A stretch of DNA of 64,000 nt from Rhizobiales bacterium SYSU XM002 (GTDB taxonomy: Bacteria > Pseudomonadota > Alphaproteobacteria > Rhizobiales > Beijerinckiaceae). A program made the position numbers and the translations under genes. The first letter of the stretch is position 1. Every line of letters begins with the position of its first letter. Under the pieces are notes generated by a model. That model did not search any database, was not told the DNA's origin, and saw nothing but the letters and a program-made list of their open reading frames with translations. Positions 17,767 through 27,648 of the stretch are shown here, one piece after another. The DNA is taken from assembly GCA_009846685.1 (NCBI GenBank), contig VWVY01000001.1, positions 62,001 to 126,000 of the forward strand, in the 5' to 3' direction.

Positions 17767-18699
17767 ATGGCCAAGAACCGGAAAGTCATGATCACCTGCG
17801 CCGTCACCGGTGCGATCCACACCCCGTCTATGTCGCCCTATCTACCGGTCACGGCCGAGGAGATCATCGAGGCGGCCGTCGGAGCGGCGGAAGCGGGAGC
17901 AGCCCTTGTCCACGTCCACGCGCGCGATCCCGTGACCGGAAAGCCAGATCAGTCGCCCGAGGCATTCGAGCCTTTCCTCAAGGTGATCAAGCAGCGCTCG
18001 AACTGCGTCATCAACATCACGACCGGCGGCGCGCCGACGATGAGTGTCGAGGAACGGCTCCAGCCCTGCGCGTACTTCAAGCCGGAGGTCGCCTCGCTCA
18101 ACATGGGTTCGATGAATTTCGGCCTCTATCCGATGCTCGCGCGCTTCAAGGACCTGAAGCATGACTGGGAGCGGCCATACCTTGAAGGCTCGAAGGATCG
18201 CATCTTCAAGAACACCTTTCAGGATATCGAGAACATCCTGACCACCTGTGCCGAGAACGGTACGCGCTTCGAGATCGAATGCTACGATATCGGCCACCTC
18301 TACACACTGGCGCATTTCGTCGATCGCGGGCTCGTCAAGCCGCCGTTCTTCGTCCAGAGCGTCTTCGGTATCCTCGGCGGCATCGGGCCACATCCGGAGG
18401 ATGTCATCCACATGAAGCGAACGGCTGATCGCCTGTTCGGCGATGCCTATGAATGGTCCGTGCTCGGCGCGGGCCGCCATCAGCTGTCCATCGCGGCAAT
18501 GGCAGTCTCGATGGGCGGCAACCTGCGCGTCGGGCTTGAGGATTCGCTCTGGCTCGGGCCGGGGCAGCTTGCGAAATCGAACGCCGATCAGGTCCGTGCG
18601 GCACGGCAGATTATCGAAGGGCTGGGGCTGGAAATCGCCACGCCCGACGAGGCACGTCAGATGCTGGCACTCAAGGGGGCGGACAAGGTAGCCTTCTGA
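17767..18699 (+). CDS. BKACE-family beta-keto acid cleavage enzyme
   Basis: 310 residues of the COG3246/Kce family, zinc enzymes that condense a beta-keto acid with acetyl-CoA and split it to acetoacetate plus a new acyl-CoA. The zinc site HVHARD (H49, H51) is present, along with TGGAPTMSVEERL, ASLNMGSMNFG, FEIECYDIGHL and the C-terminal GLEDSLWLGPGQLA. ATG 17767 directly follows the dehydrogenase. Together they predict import of a beta-hydroxy acid, oxidation, then cleavage. The substrate side chain is unknown; BKACE enzymes accept dehydrocarnitine, 3-keto-5-aminohexanoate, 3-oxoadipate and others. Confidence 0.9.
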   Translation: MAKNRKVMITCAVTGAIHTPSMSPYLPVTAEEIIEAAVGAAEAGAALVHVHARDPVTGKPDQSPEAFEPFLKVIKQRSNCVINITTGGAPTMSVEERLQPCAYFKPEVASLNMGSMNFGLYPMLARFKDLKHDWERPYLEGSKDRIFKNTFQDIENILTTCAENGTRFEIECYDIGHLYTLAHFVDRGLVKPPFFVQSVFGILGGIGPHPEDVIHMKRTADRLFGDAYEWSVLGAGRHQLSIAAMAVSMGGNLRVGLEDSLWLGPGQLAKSNADQVRAARQIIEGLGLEIATPDEARQMLALKGADKVAF

Positions 18700-18895
18700 C
18701 GGTCAGAAGCTTCTGCCGAGCAAGACGAACTAAGAAGCTCCGGAGCGGTCGGATCAGTTTCGGCCACTTCATGCCCCGCGCTTGTGCCGCACCGGGAATT
18801 GGGAGGCGACCGGGACGTCGGCGCCTCCTGCGCCGGACAGCTCTGCCAGAAAGCTGCGGACGCTGATCCGCGACAACGGGGGACAAAGTTCCTGT

Positions 18896-19786
18896 CTACG
18901 ACCGGGGTTTGAGCCCCTTCGCGCAATGCCGTGCGATGTCGGCATGGGTCGCGAACCAGCAATCGCCCTTTGCCTTCGCGGCGCGGATGAGTTCTTCGAG
19001 AATGAACAGCCGCGAGCGATAGCCGGTGACATGCGGATGCATGGTCAGCAGGAACAACCCGCCCTCGGCATGGGCGCCTTCGAACTCGCGCAGGAAGATA
19101 TCGAGCACGGCGGTCGGCGGTGTGTAGGGGCGGAGAGCCTGGAAGCGATTCATGTTGAAATAGGGCGCGTCGTCGCGGATCCACTCCACGGGCAGTTCGA
19201 CGATGCCGGTCGGTTCGCCGTCTTCGACGAGTTCGTAAGGATCATTGTCCGCCATCAGCGAGGAATCGTAAACGAGGCCCAGTTCGCGCTGGATTTTCAG
19301 CGTTGCTGCGGAGAAATCCCATGACGGCGTGCGCATCCCGACCGCGCGAACGCCGGTGATCTCTTCCAACGCGTCGGCAGCGCGGAAATGGAGATCGCGC
19401 TCGATGGCTTCCGGGAGCGTGGAATTGACCTCGTGAATCCAGCCGTGCAGGCCGATCTCGTGGCCTTCCGCGATCACCCGGCGCTGTTCGTCCGGGTAAA
19501 GTTTGGCAGCGACCGCCGGCACGAAGAACGAGGCCGGCACACCCTCGCGCTTGAGGATATCAAGGATACGCGGCACGCCGACGCGGTGGCCGTATTGCCC
19601 CCAGCTCATCCGGCCGATGGAATTGCCGCCGTCGCGCAATTCGTTCGTCTCGTGATCGGAATCGAACGAGAGCGCCACCGCGCAGCGCTTGCCGTCGGGC
19701 CAGCTCTCGGGCTTGAGCGAACGCCCGGCGCGGATATGACCGACCCGCCGCCGCCATTCCTCTTCCGGCCATTGCCACGGTTCCAT
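18896..19786 (-). CDS. polysaccharide deacetylase-family metal amidohydrolase (PgdA/allantoinase PuuE-like)
   Basis: 296 residues of NodB-type fold without a signal peptide. The metal and base motif is SFDSDHE (D42, D44), with H114 and H118 in GLHGWIHE, then RTPSWDFS and a late LLTMHPHVTGY. The cytosolic location and length match the PgdA/PuuE-type branch, whose members deacetylate sugars or open cyclic ureides, more than secreted chitin deacetylases. It is the last gene of a minus-strand operon with a peptide-type importer and a creatininase-family enzyme; its RBS GGAGGA lies at the end of the upstream ATPase gene. A small amide or ring-amide substrate is inferred. Confidence 0.85.
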   Translation of the reverse strand: MEPWQWPEEEWRRRVGHIRAGRSLKPESWPDGKRCAVALSFDSDHETNELRDGGNSIGRMSWGQYGHRVGVPRILDILKREGVPASFFVPAVAAKLYPDEQRRVIAEGHEIGLHGWIHEVNSTLPEAIERDLHFRAADALEEITGVRAVGMRTPSWDFSAATLKIQRELGLVYDSSLMADNDPYELVEDGEPTGIVELPVEWIRDDAPYFNMNRFQALRPYTPPTAVLDIFLREFEGAHAEGGLFLLTMHPHVTGYRSRLFILEELIRAAKAKGDCWFATHADIARHCAKGLKPRS

Positions 19787-20781
<995 letters not shown>

Positions 20782-20785
<4 letters not shown>

Positions 20786-21759
20786 GCGCGCCCCCGGATT
20801 TCGAGCGGGAAATGGCAGCGAACACCGCGCGCACCCTCACGGACAAGATCCGGCATGGTGCCACACTGCGGGCGGGCATGCGGGCAGCGCGGTGAGAAGG
20901 CGCAGCCGGGCGGCAGCGCGAACAGCGAGGGTGTGGAGCCAGGAATTTGCACCAGGTCCTGCCCCGGTTCGGCATTCGCGGGAAGGGAGGCGAGCAGCCC
21001 GGCGGTATAGGGGTGGTGCGGCGCGCGCAGCACATCCGCGACCGGTCCTTCCTCGATGATCCGCCCGGCATACATTACGAGCAGGCGGCTCGCGATGGAC
21101 GAGACGGTCGCGAGGTCATGGCTGATCCAGATCATCGCTGTGCCGAGATCACGCGCGAGCGCCTTCATCTCGGTGAGAATTTGCGCCTGAATGGAAACGT
21201 CGAGCGCGGTCGTCGGCTCGTCGCAGATGATGAGTGCGGGGCGATTGAGCAGCGCAATGGCGATGGCGACGCGCTGGCGCATCCCGCCCGAGAACTGGTG
21301 CGGATGCGCATCGAGCCGCCGCGCCGCATCGGGGATGCCGACGCGTAAAAGCGCCTCGGCGGCACGGTCGCGCGCGGCTTTCTCGCCGACCGTCTCGTGC
21401 GCCTCAATGGCGAGACGCATCTGGTGGCCGATCGTCAGCACGGGGTTGAGCGTTGCCGAAGGGTCCTGAAACACCATCGAAATGCGGCGGCCGCGGATGG
21501 CGCGAAGGGCGGAAGGCGGCAAGCCGACAAGTTCTTCTCCCGCCAGTTTCACCGAGCCGCCCGCAATCCGCCCCGGCGGATCGATGAGGCCGAGGATTGA
21601 AAACCCGGTCACGCTCTTGCCCGAACCGGATTCGCCGACGAGCCCGACGATCTCGCCGGGTTGAACCGAAAAGCTGACACCGTCCACCGCCTTCAGCGGG
21701 CCGGATCGCGTCATGAAATGCGTGGCGAGGTTCTCGACTTGAAGCAGCGGCGCGGTCAT
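20782..21759 (-). CDS. oligopeptide/dipeptide ABC transporter ATPase (DppD/OppD type)
   Basis: 325 residues. Walker A GESGSGKS, signature FSGGMRQRVAIAIAL, Walker B LIICDEPTTALDV and H-loop WISHDLATVSSIA are all present, with the C-terminal Cys-rich extension (PPGCAFSPRCPHARPQCG). ATG 21759 overlaps the DppC stop by ATGA; the reading frame continues further upstream but that part is the antisense-like tail of the permease gene. It pairs with the following DppF-type ATPase as a heterodimer. Confidence 0.93.
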
Positions 21760-22634
21760 CGGCGGAGCCTCGGGTTCAACTGGTCGCGGATCTGGTCCCC
21801 GACGAGGTTGATCGCGACGATCAGCACGATGAGCGCTACGCCGGGATAGATCGAGATCCAGTAGCGCCCCGAGAGCATGTACTGGAAGCCGTTGGCGATG
21901 AGCATGCCGAGCGAGGGTTCGCTCACCGGCAGGCCGAGGCCAAGGAAGGAGAGCGTTGCTTCCAGGGCGATGGAATTGGCGATCTGCACCGTTGCCACCA
22001 CGATCAGCGGCGGCAGGCAATTCGGCAGGATGTGCCGGAACACGACCCGGCGCGGCGGGAGCGGCGTCGAAAGCGCAGCCTCGACATACTCTTTCGAGCG
22101 TTCAGCGGAAGCCGCACCATGCGCGGTGCGGGCGAAATAGGCATATTGGGCGGTCACCAGCGCGGCGATCAGCGGCCCCTTGCCCTGCCCGAGCACGGCG
22201 GCGAGCACCAGCGCGAGGAGGATCGCCGGGAACGAGAGCTGGAGGTCGATCACGCGCATGATCAGCGCCTCGATCCGCCCGCCGAGATAGGCGGCAAAGG
22301 TGCCGAGCGTGACGCCGATGGCAAAAGCGAGCGCACCGGCGACGAGTCCGACCTGAATGGAGATCCGCAGCCCATAAAGAATGGCTGAGAACAGATCGCG
22401 CCCCTGCGCATCGGTTCCGAGCCAATGTGTGAAGCCCTTCGAGCCGATAAAGCCGGGCGGGCGGCGCGCGTCGGTGAGGACGAGGTTCGAAAGATCATAG
22501 GGGTTTTGCGGCGTGATCCACGGCGAGAGCACCGCAATCAGCACGATGAGCGCGACGACGATCAGCGCACCGAGCGCGATCCGGTTCTGCCGGAACTCCT
22601 GCCAGAAGCGGCCGAACGGGGAGGTCGGCTCCAT
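21756..22634 (-). CDS. peptide-type ABC transporter permease (DppC family)
   Basis: 292 residues. The N-terminal OppC-type helix (GALIVVALIVLIAVLSPWI) and TDAQGRDLFSAILYGLRISI are followed by the permease core with the EAA-like loop (AASAERSKEYVEAALSTPLPP, ILPNCLPPLIVVATVQIANS). ATG 22634 overlaps the DppB stop by one base. It forms the channel with DppB. Family members carry peptides, opines, nickel chelates and other amides; the local enzymes suggest an amide-containing solute. Confidence 0.92.
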   Translation of the reverse strand: MEPTSPFGRFWQEFRQNRIALGALIVVALIVLIAVLSPWITPQNPYDLSNLVLTDARRPPGFIGSKGFTHWLGTDAQGRDLFSAILYGLRISIQVGLVAGALAFAIGVTLGTFAAYLGGRIEALIMRVIDLQLSFPAILLALVLAAVLGQGKGPLIAALVTAQYAYFARTAHGAASAERSKEYVEAALSTPLPPRRVVFRHILPNCLPPLIVVATVQIANSIALEATLSFLGLGLPVSEPSLGMLIANGFQYMLSGRYWISIYPGVALIVLIVAINLVGDQIRDQLNPRLRR

Positions 22635-23605
22635 CACGCCCTCCTTGCCCGAAGGCGCGGGTCGAGCGCCGCATAGGAGAGATCGACCGCGAGATTGATC
22701 AGGATGAAGAAGAAGGCGACGAGCATCAGGTAGGCGACCATCACCGGCCGGTCGAGCGAGGATATCGAGTCGATGATGAGCTTGCCGACACCGGGCCACG
22801 AAAAGATCGTTTCCGTCACCACCGCGAAGGCGAGGGTCGATCCGAGTTCGAGCCCGAAAACCGTGACGATGGGAATGGCGATGAGCCGCAGCACATGGCG
22901 GGAGAGGATCGTCCATTCGCTCTCGCCGGCGGCGCGTGCGAATTTCACCGTGTCGGTCAGCATGGTCTCGCGCGTGCCGGCGCGGGCGAGACGCACCATC
23001 ATCGCGAACTTGAACAGCGAGAGGTTGAGCGCCGGTAAAAAGAGGTGCGTCAGCCCGTTGCGGGTGAGGAAACTCCACTCGATGCCGAAGAGCATCGCTG
23101 TATCGCCGCGCCCGCCAGCCGGCAGCCAGCCGAGCTGGACGGCGAAGGTGAAGATCAGCACGAGGCCGATCCAGAACGTGGGAACGGAAAAGCCAAGGAT
23201 CGAGATCGCCATGATCGCCTTGGCGAGGCCGCTCTCCGGCCGGTAGCCCGCATACATGCCGAGCGGCACGCCGAGCAGCGTCGCGCCCATCACCGCCGCG
23301 AGCGCAAGCTCGGTTGTCGCGGGCAGGCGCGAGCCGATCAGTTCGAGCACCGGCATGTTGTAGACGAAGGATCGACCGAAATCGCCGTGCAGGAGGCGGG
23401 TCACGAAGTCGAGATACTGCTTCCACAGCGGCTGATCGAGCCCGTAGGCACGGATCGCATCTTCCCGCATCTGCTGCGTCGCGTCCGGCGAGATCAGCAC
23501 GTCGATCGGGTTACCGATCGCATAGACGCCGATGAAGACGAGGAGAGAGATCACCGCCATCACGACGACGGCCTGCATCACGCGATGGATGACGAAGCCG
23601 ATCAT
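22634..23605 (-). CDS. peptide-type ABC transporter permease (DppB family)
   Basis: 323 residues with six predicted helices. The start MIGFVIHRVMQAVVVMAVIS is typical DppB, followed by GLDQPLWKQYLDFVTRLLHG and FGRSFVYNMPVLELI and the EAA loop region (ARAAGESEWTILSRHVLRLI). ATG 23605 was chosen because the family N-terminus begins there. It lies 22 bases after the creatininase-family gene and is translationally coupled to DppC. Confidence 0.92.
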   Translation of the reverse strand: MIGFVIHRVMQAVVVMAVISLLVFIGVYAIGNPIDVLISPDATQQMREDAIRAYGLDQPLWKQYLDFVTRLLHGDFGRSFVYNMPVLELIGSRLPATTELALAAVMGATLLGVPLGMYAGYRPESGLAKAIMAISILGFSVPTFWIGLVLIFTFAVQLGWLPAGGRGDTAMLFGIEWSFLTRNGLTHLFLPALNLSLFKFAMMVRLARAGTRETMLTDTVKFARAAGESEWTILSRHVLRLIAIPIVTVFGLELGSTLAFAVVTETIFSWPGVGKLIIDSISSLDRPVMVAYLMLVAFFFILINLAVDLSYAALDPRLRARRA

Positions 23606-23627
23606 CGGCGATGCTCCCGCGTCGCCG

Positions 23628-24329
23628 TCATGCCCAGTTCTCCGTGATGACCTGCCGTGTCTCCTCGGTGGCAACCTGCCAGATCGCCAGCATCTCCTCG
23701 TCGGAGCGCTGATAGAAGCCGCCGTAGTTGCCATCGCCCAGCATCGTCGCCTTTGCGCCCGGATCAAGCTGCGGGAAGCGGGCGAGATCGGCCATCGGCT
23801 TCTGCGTCTCGGGCATCGTCACGCCGGGAAGCCGCGTCCAGGGAAAATTCTCCATCCACGACGCGTGCGAGGCGACGGGATCTGTCGCCTGAACCTTGGC
23901 CCAGGTCTTTGGCGCGTTCCACCAGTTGTGCCATTTCACCTGGCAGCCGCGATGCCGATCAAGCCATTCGAACACCATGCCCTGCGCCGGGCCGTTGCCG
24001 CCGTGGCCGTTGACGATGGTGATCCGCCGGAACCCGGCACGGGCGATGCCGTCGAGGAGGTCGCTGACGAGTGCGATATAGGTCGAGAGTCTTAGCGTGA
24101 CCGAACCGGGAAAATCGACGAAATTCGGCGTGAAGCCATAGGCCTGCACCGGGAAAACCGGAATGTCGAGATTGCCCACCGCATCGAGCGCAATTTTTTC
24201 CGAAAGGATCGCGTCGACTGCGAGACTGAGATAGGCGTGCTGCTCCACCGAGCCCAGCGGGAGCACCGCGCGATCGTCCCGCGCCGCGCGCTCGCGAATC
24301 TGCATCCAGTTCATGTCCGCGACGCGCAT
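23628..24329 (-). CDS. creatininase-family amidohydrolase
   Basis: 233 residues. Metal-binding signature VLPLGSVEQHAYLSLAVDA (E29, H31, D39) and NGHGGNG (107-113) are the two hallmarks of the creatininase fold. Members hydrolyse cyclic or linear amides, for example creatinine, formamides and dehydro-scyllo-inosose. It starts four bases after the MarR gene with CAGGAG as its RBS, and precedes the importer genes, so it is controlled with uptake. The substrate may be the same amide handled by the downstream deacetylase and the divergent isoaspartyl peptidase-like enzyme. True creatininase activity is not implied. Confidence 0.88.
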   Translation of the reverse strand: MRVADMNWMQIRERAARDDRAVLPLGSVEQHAYLSLAVDAILSEKIALDAVGNLDIPVFPVQAYGFTPNFVDFPGSVTLRLSTYIALVSDLLDGIARAGFRRITIVNGHGGNGPAQGMVFEWLDRHRGCQVKWHNWWNAPKTWAKVQATDPVASHASWMENFPWTRLPGVTMPETQKPMADLARFPQLDPGAKATMLGDGNYGGFYQRSDEEMLAIWQVATEETRQVITENWA

Positions 24330-24333
24330 CGGG

Positions 24334-24924
24334 TTACTCCTGCGGTTCCTGTTCAGCCTGATCGGTGCCGAAGGTCGCCAGCACCACCTTCGCCAGCAGC
24401 ATCGACAACATCTCCCGCTCGACGAGGCTGAGCGGGGCAAGCATTTCCTGTTCCATGCCGGCGAAGCGGGGCAGGGCCTCGTCATAGATCGCCCGCCCGG
24501 CCGGCAGCAGCGTCAGGATCTGCATCCGCCGGTCGTCGCCGTCTGCCTTGCGGGCGATGTAGCCGAGCTTCAACAGCCGGTTGACGGCGCGGCTCAGCGT
24601 ATTTTTCGGAAAGGCGGTGGACGAGGCGATTTCCGAGGCCGTGACACCATCATGGATCGCGAGTGAATAGATCACGACGAACTCGACGCGGGAGAGCCCG
24701 AACCGCTCCTCGACCCAACCGTAGAGCGGGACGTTGTAGCGCAGGGCGATATAGTTGAAGCGCGCCGCAAAGCCGCAGGGATTCTTCCAGAGGCGTGCGT
24801 GGGTGAAAACGTCGAGGCGCTTGCGGTCGAGCCGCGCGGGTTCGCTTTCCGCCACCAACGCCGACGTGCCGCTTTCGGCGGCGTCCTGCTGTGTTTTGCG
24901 TCGGGCTGTTCCGGTGAGAGGCAT
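24334..24924 (-). CDS. MarR-family transcriptional regulator
   Basis: 196 residues. The winged helix region is clear: GLSRVEFVVIYSLAIHDGVT, then AFPKNTLSRAVNRLLKLGYI and the wing RKADGDDRRMQILTL. An extra 50-residue N-terminal part precedes the domain. It is the first gene of the minus operon and divergent from the dipeptide-type binding protein. A palindrome lies immediately upstream of its start codon, so it very likely represses itself and both operons until a pathway compound binds. Confidence 0.9.
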   Translation of the reverse strand: MPLTGTARRKTQQDAAESGTSALVAESEPARLDRKRLDVFTHARLWKNPCGFAARFNYIALRYNVPLYGWVEERFGLSRVEFVVIYSLAIHDGVTASEIASSTAFPKNTLSRAVNRLLKLGYIARKADGDDRRMQILTLLPAGRAIYDEALPRFAGMEQEMLAPLSLVEREMLSMLLAKVVLATFGTDQAEQEPQE

Positions 24925-24925
24925 T

Positions 24926-24941
24926 TATATGGTTCCATATA
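24926..24941. promoter_or_regulatory. candidate MarR operator TATATGGTTCCATATA
   Basis: Inverted arms TATATGG / CCATATA with a TT centre sit directly upstream of the MarR start codon in the 157-base divergent promoter. A second GTTCC-like element (GTTCCACAAGGAAT) occurs about 45 bases further toward the binding-protein gene. Size and position fit a MarR dimer site. Confidence 0.6.
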
Positions 24942-25081
24942 GAACGAATATCGTGATCAAGCCCACTATAACTCGTAAAATTAGTTCCACAAGGAATTGA
25001 CGGATCGAAATTCCTCGCATTCAATGGCTCCGGAACGCCCGGCCGTGGCGGCCGGGACGCCCCCATTTCCGGAGGTTCGCC

Positions 25082-26689
25082 ATGGCTGCGCATTTGAAGT
25101 TCTCTCCCAACAAAACAATTCGTTCCCTTGCTTTCGCCTTCCTCGCCGCGAGTGCGCTCGCGAGCCCGGCCTTCGCGCAGACGCTGACCATCGGTGTGCG
25201 CGGCGGGCCGGATTCGATCGATCCGCATTTCACCGCCACCGGCACCCATGCCGAAGCGCTCAAGCACATCTACGATACGCTCGTCTGGTCCGGCGACGGG
25301 CTGGAACTGGAGCCGCGCCTCGCCGAGAGCTGGAAGGCGATCGACACCTCGACCTGGGAATTCAAGCTGCGCAAGGGCGTGAAATTCCATGACGGTTCGG
25401 ATTTCACCGCTGAGGACGTGAAGTTCTCGATCGAGCGCATCCCGGTTGTTGCCGGCCCCAACCCGACGACGATCTACGTGCGCTCGGTCAAGGAGGCCAA
25501 GATCATCGACCCGCACACCATCCATATCGTGACGAACGGGCCCGCGCCGACGCTGCCGAATGACTTCATCCGCCTGTTTATCGTCTCGGCCAAGGCGGCC
25601 GCCGGGTTGACGAAGGAAAGCGCGAACGAGGCCTTCAATTCGGGCAAGGCCGCTGTCGGCACCGGCCCGTACAAATACGTCTCCTGGCAGCCGAAGGGCG
25701 ATCTCGTCCTCGACCGCAACGATGCCTATTGGGGCCCGAAGGAGCCTTGGGCGAAGCATATCCGAAAGGAAATCGCCAACGATGCCGCGCGCGTGGCGCA
25801 GTTGAAGGCGGGTCAGCTCGATCTCATCACGCGCGTTCCCGCGACCGATGTTGCCGCTCTGAAACGCGATCCGAAGCTCAACGTCCAGACCGTCGATACG
25901 GTCTATGTCTTCAACGTCGAGCTCGACCTGCGTGCCGAGGTGAAGGACACGACGGCGAAGGATGGTTCGCCTCTGGCGAAGAACCCCTTCCTCGACCTCC
26001 GCGTTCGCGAGGCGATCGACCTCGCCATCGACCGCAAGGCACTGGCGGAAGTGGCGATGGAGGGGCTCGGCAAGGAAGTGAACCAAATGGTCACGCCGTC
26101 GATCTTCGGCTTCAACAAGTCGCTGCCGCCGCGCGAATACAACCCGGCGAAGGCCAAGGAACTGCTTGCCGCCGCCGGTTACCCGAACGGTTTCAAGACC
26201 AAGCTCTCCTTCACCAAGGATCGTCTGCCGGGTGATACGCAGGTTGGCACGTCGATCGCCCAGATGCTGGCCGCGATCGGCATCGACGCGACGCCGAACG
26301 CCCAGCCAGCGGCGGTGTTCTTCCCGGCCCGCACGCGCGGTGAATTCTCGATGTCGATGTCCGGCTGGGGCACGCTGACGGGCGAGGCGAACTACACGCT
26401 CTCCTCGCTCGCCCACTCCAATGACAAGGACAAGAAGATGGGCGCGTTCAACGTGCTCAACTACAAGAACGAGGAGATGGACAAGCTGCTTGAGGCCGCC
26501 GCCGTGGAACTCGACGAGGCCAAGCGCCGCAAGTTCCTCGAAGATGCGAACGCACTCGTCCTCAAGGATCGCCAGCGCCTGCCGATCGTCGCGGTCGGCT
26601 CAGCCTGGGCGATGCAGAAAGCCAAGGTGACGATCACGCCGCGCGTGGACGAGGACACGCTGGCGATGAACATCAAGCCCGCGAAGTAA
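25082..26689 (+). CDS. dipeptide-type ABC substrate-binding protein (SBP family 5)
   Basis: 535 residues. A signal peptide (SLAFAFLAASALASPAFAQ) is followed by TLTIGVRGGPDSIDPHFTAT, the typical family 5 entry, and KFHDGSDFTAEDVKFSIERI, its best-known motif. GGAGG precedes ATG 25082. This is the receptor for the DppBCDF-type channel encoded on the opposite strand. It starts an operon with an isoaspartyl peptidase-like enzyme, a PanE-like reductase and an SDR. Family 5 receptors bind peptides, opines, amides and metals, so the ligand is open. Confidence 0.93.
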   Translation: MAAHLKFSPNKTIRSLAFAFLAASALASPAFAQTLTIGVRGGPDSIDPHFTATGTHAEALKHIYDTLVWSGDGLELEPRLAESWKAIDTSTWEFKLRKGVKFHDGSDFTAEDVKFSIERIPVVAGPNPTTIYVRSVKEAKIIDPHTIHIVTNGPAPTLPNDFIRLFIVSAKAAAGLTKESANEAFNSGKAAVGTGPYKYVSWQPKGDLVLDRNDAYWGPKEPWAKHIRKEIANDAARVAQLKAGQLDLITRVPATDVAALKRDPKLNVQTVDTVYVFNVELDLRAEVKDTTAKDGSPLAKNPFLDLRVREAIDLAIDRKALAEVAMEGLGKEVNQMVTPSIFGFNKSLPPREYNPAKAKELLAAAGYPNGFKTKLSFTKDRLPGDTQVGTSIAQMLAAIGIDATPNAQPAAVFFPARTRGEFSMSMSGWGTLTGEANYTLSSLAHSNDKDKKMGAFNVLNYKNEEMDKLLEAAAVELDEAKRRKFLEDANALVLKDRQRLPIVAVGSAWAMQKAKVTITPRVDEDTLAMNIKPAK

Positions 26690-26691
26690 GC

Positions 26692-27648
26692 ATGGCTGAC
26701 ATCGCGATTGGCCTGCACGGCGGCTGCGGCACCCTCGACCGCAGCCTCCAGTCCGAAGCCGAATGGACCGAGGCGCGCCAGCACATCGCTGACGCGCTTC
26801 GCGCCGGGTGGGCGATCCTCGCGAACGGCGGTTCCTCGCTTGATGCCGTAGAAGCCACGGTTGTCGTTCTGGAAAATTCGATCCACTTCAATGCCGGCTA
26901 TGGCGCAGCGCTCCACGCGGAGGGCGGACACGAACTCGACGCCTCGATCATGGACGGGCGCGACCTCAGGGCCGGCGCGATGGCGGCGATGACCCGCACC
27001 CGCAACCCGATCCGGGCCGCCCGCGCGTTGCTCGAAAGCGGGCGTGCGGTTATGCTCACGGGACCGGCAGGTGACGATTTCGCGGCCGCTGCCGGACTCG
27101 ATATGGTGGCGCCAGACTATTTCACGACCGAACGTCGGGTGAAGGCGCTGGCGAGCCTCAAGGCGCGGGCCGCTCAGGGCACCTTCGCCAAGGCGTCGGA
27201 GGCGGAGAAACACGGCACGGTCGGTGCTGTCGCGCGCGACCGGAACGGGCATCTTGCGGCCGCAACCTCCACGGGTGGGTTCAACAACAAGCCGATTGGT
27301 CGCGTCGGCGACAGCCCGATCATCGGCGCGGGCACCTATGCCGCCGACGGTGTCTGTGCTTTTTCAGGCACCGGACAAGGGGAAATCTTCATCCGCTGCG
27401 TCGCGGGGCATGAACTCGCGTCACGCATCCGCTACGGCGGGCAGAAGCTGGGCGAGGCGGCGCACGATCTCGTCCACAACACGCTCGGCAGCTTCGGCAT
27501 CGGTGCGGGGCTGGTCGCCATTGGGCCGGAGGGCGACCCTGTGACGCCCTACAACACGCTCGGCATGTATCGCGGCTGGATCACGACGCGCGGTGAGATG
27601 GTCGTCGCCACGCATGGCGAACTCCACGCACTCGGAGCCGTCGGGTGA
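26692..27648 (+). CDS. isoaspartyl peptidase/L-asparaginase (Ntn hydrolase)
   Basis: 318 residues of plant-type asparaginase fold. These enzymes self-cleave before a threonine that becomes the nucleophile; here it is T176 in KHGTVGAVARDRNGHLAAA. Other markers are GLHGGCGTLDR at the N-terminus, NAGYGAALHAEGGHELDASI and TSTGGFNNKPIGRVGDSPII. It acts on beta-aspartyl peptides or asparagine-like amides in the cytosol. It begins two bases after the binding-protein stop and overlaps the next gene by four bases. With the creatininase-family and deacetylase-family enzymes it suggests stepwise breakdown of an amide-rich compound. Confidence 0.92.
   Translation: MADIAIGLHGGCGTLDRSLQSEAEWTEARQHIADALRAGWAILANGGSSLDAVEATVVVLENSIHFNAGYGAALHAEGGHELDASIMDGRDLRAGAMAAMTRTRNPIRAARALLESGRAVMLTGPAGDDFAAAAGLDMVAPDYFTTERRVKALASLKARAAQGTFAKASEAEKHGTVGAVARDRNGHLAAATSTGGFNNKPIGRVGDSPIIGAGTYAADGVCAFSGTGQGEIFIRCVAGHELASRIRYGGQKLGEAAHDLVHNTLGSFGIGAGLVAIGPEGDPVTPYNTLGMYRGWITTRGEMVVATHGELHALGAVG

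Noticed and set aside
16820-18699. Complete carnitine degradation operon
   Set aside because: The dehydrogenase and BKACE pair fits, but the thioesterase and glycine betaine steps are absent.
23628-24329. Functional creatininase (creatinine degradation)
   Set aside because: Family motifs alone do not define this substrate, and no creatinase or sarcosine genes are present.
24650-26416. 588-codon antisense frame over the binding-protein gene
   Set aside because: It crosses a promoter and two real genes with strong motifs on their own strands; it is a GC-bias shadow.
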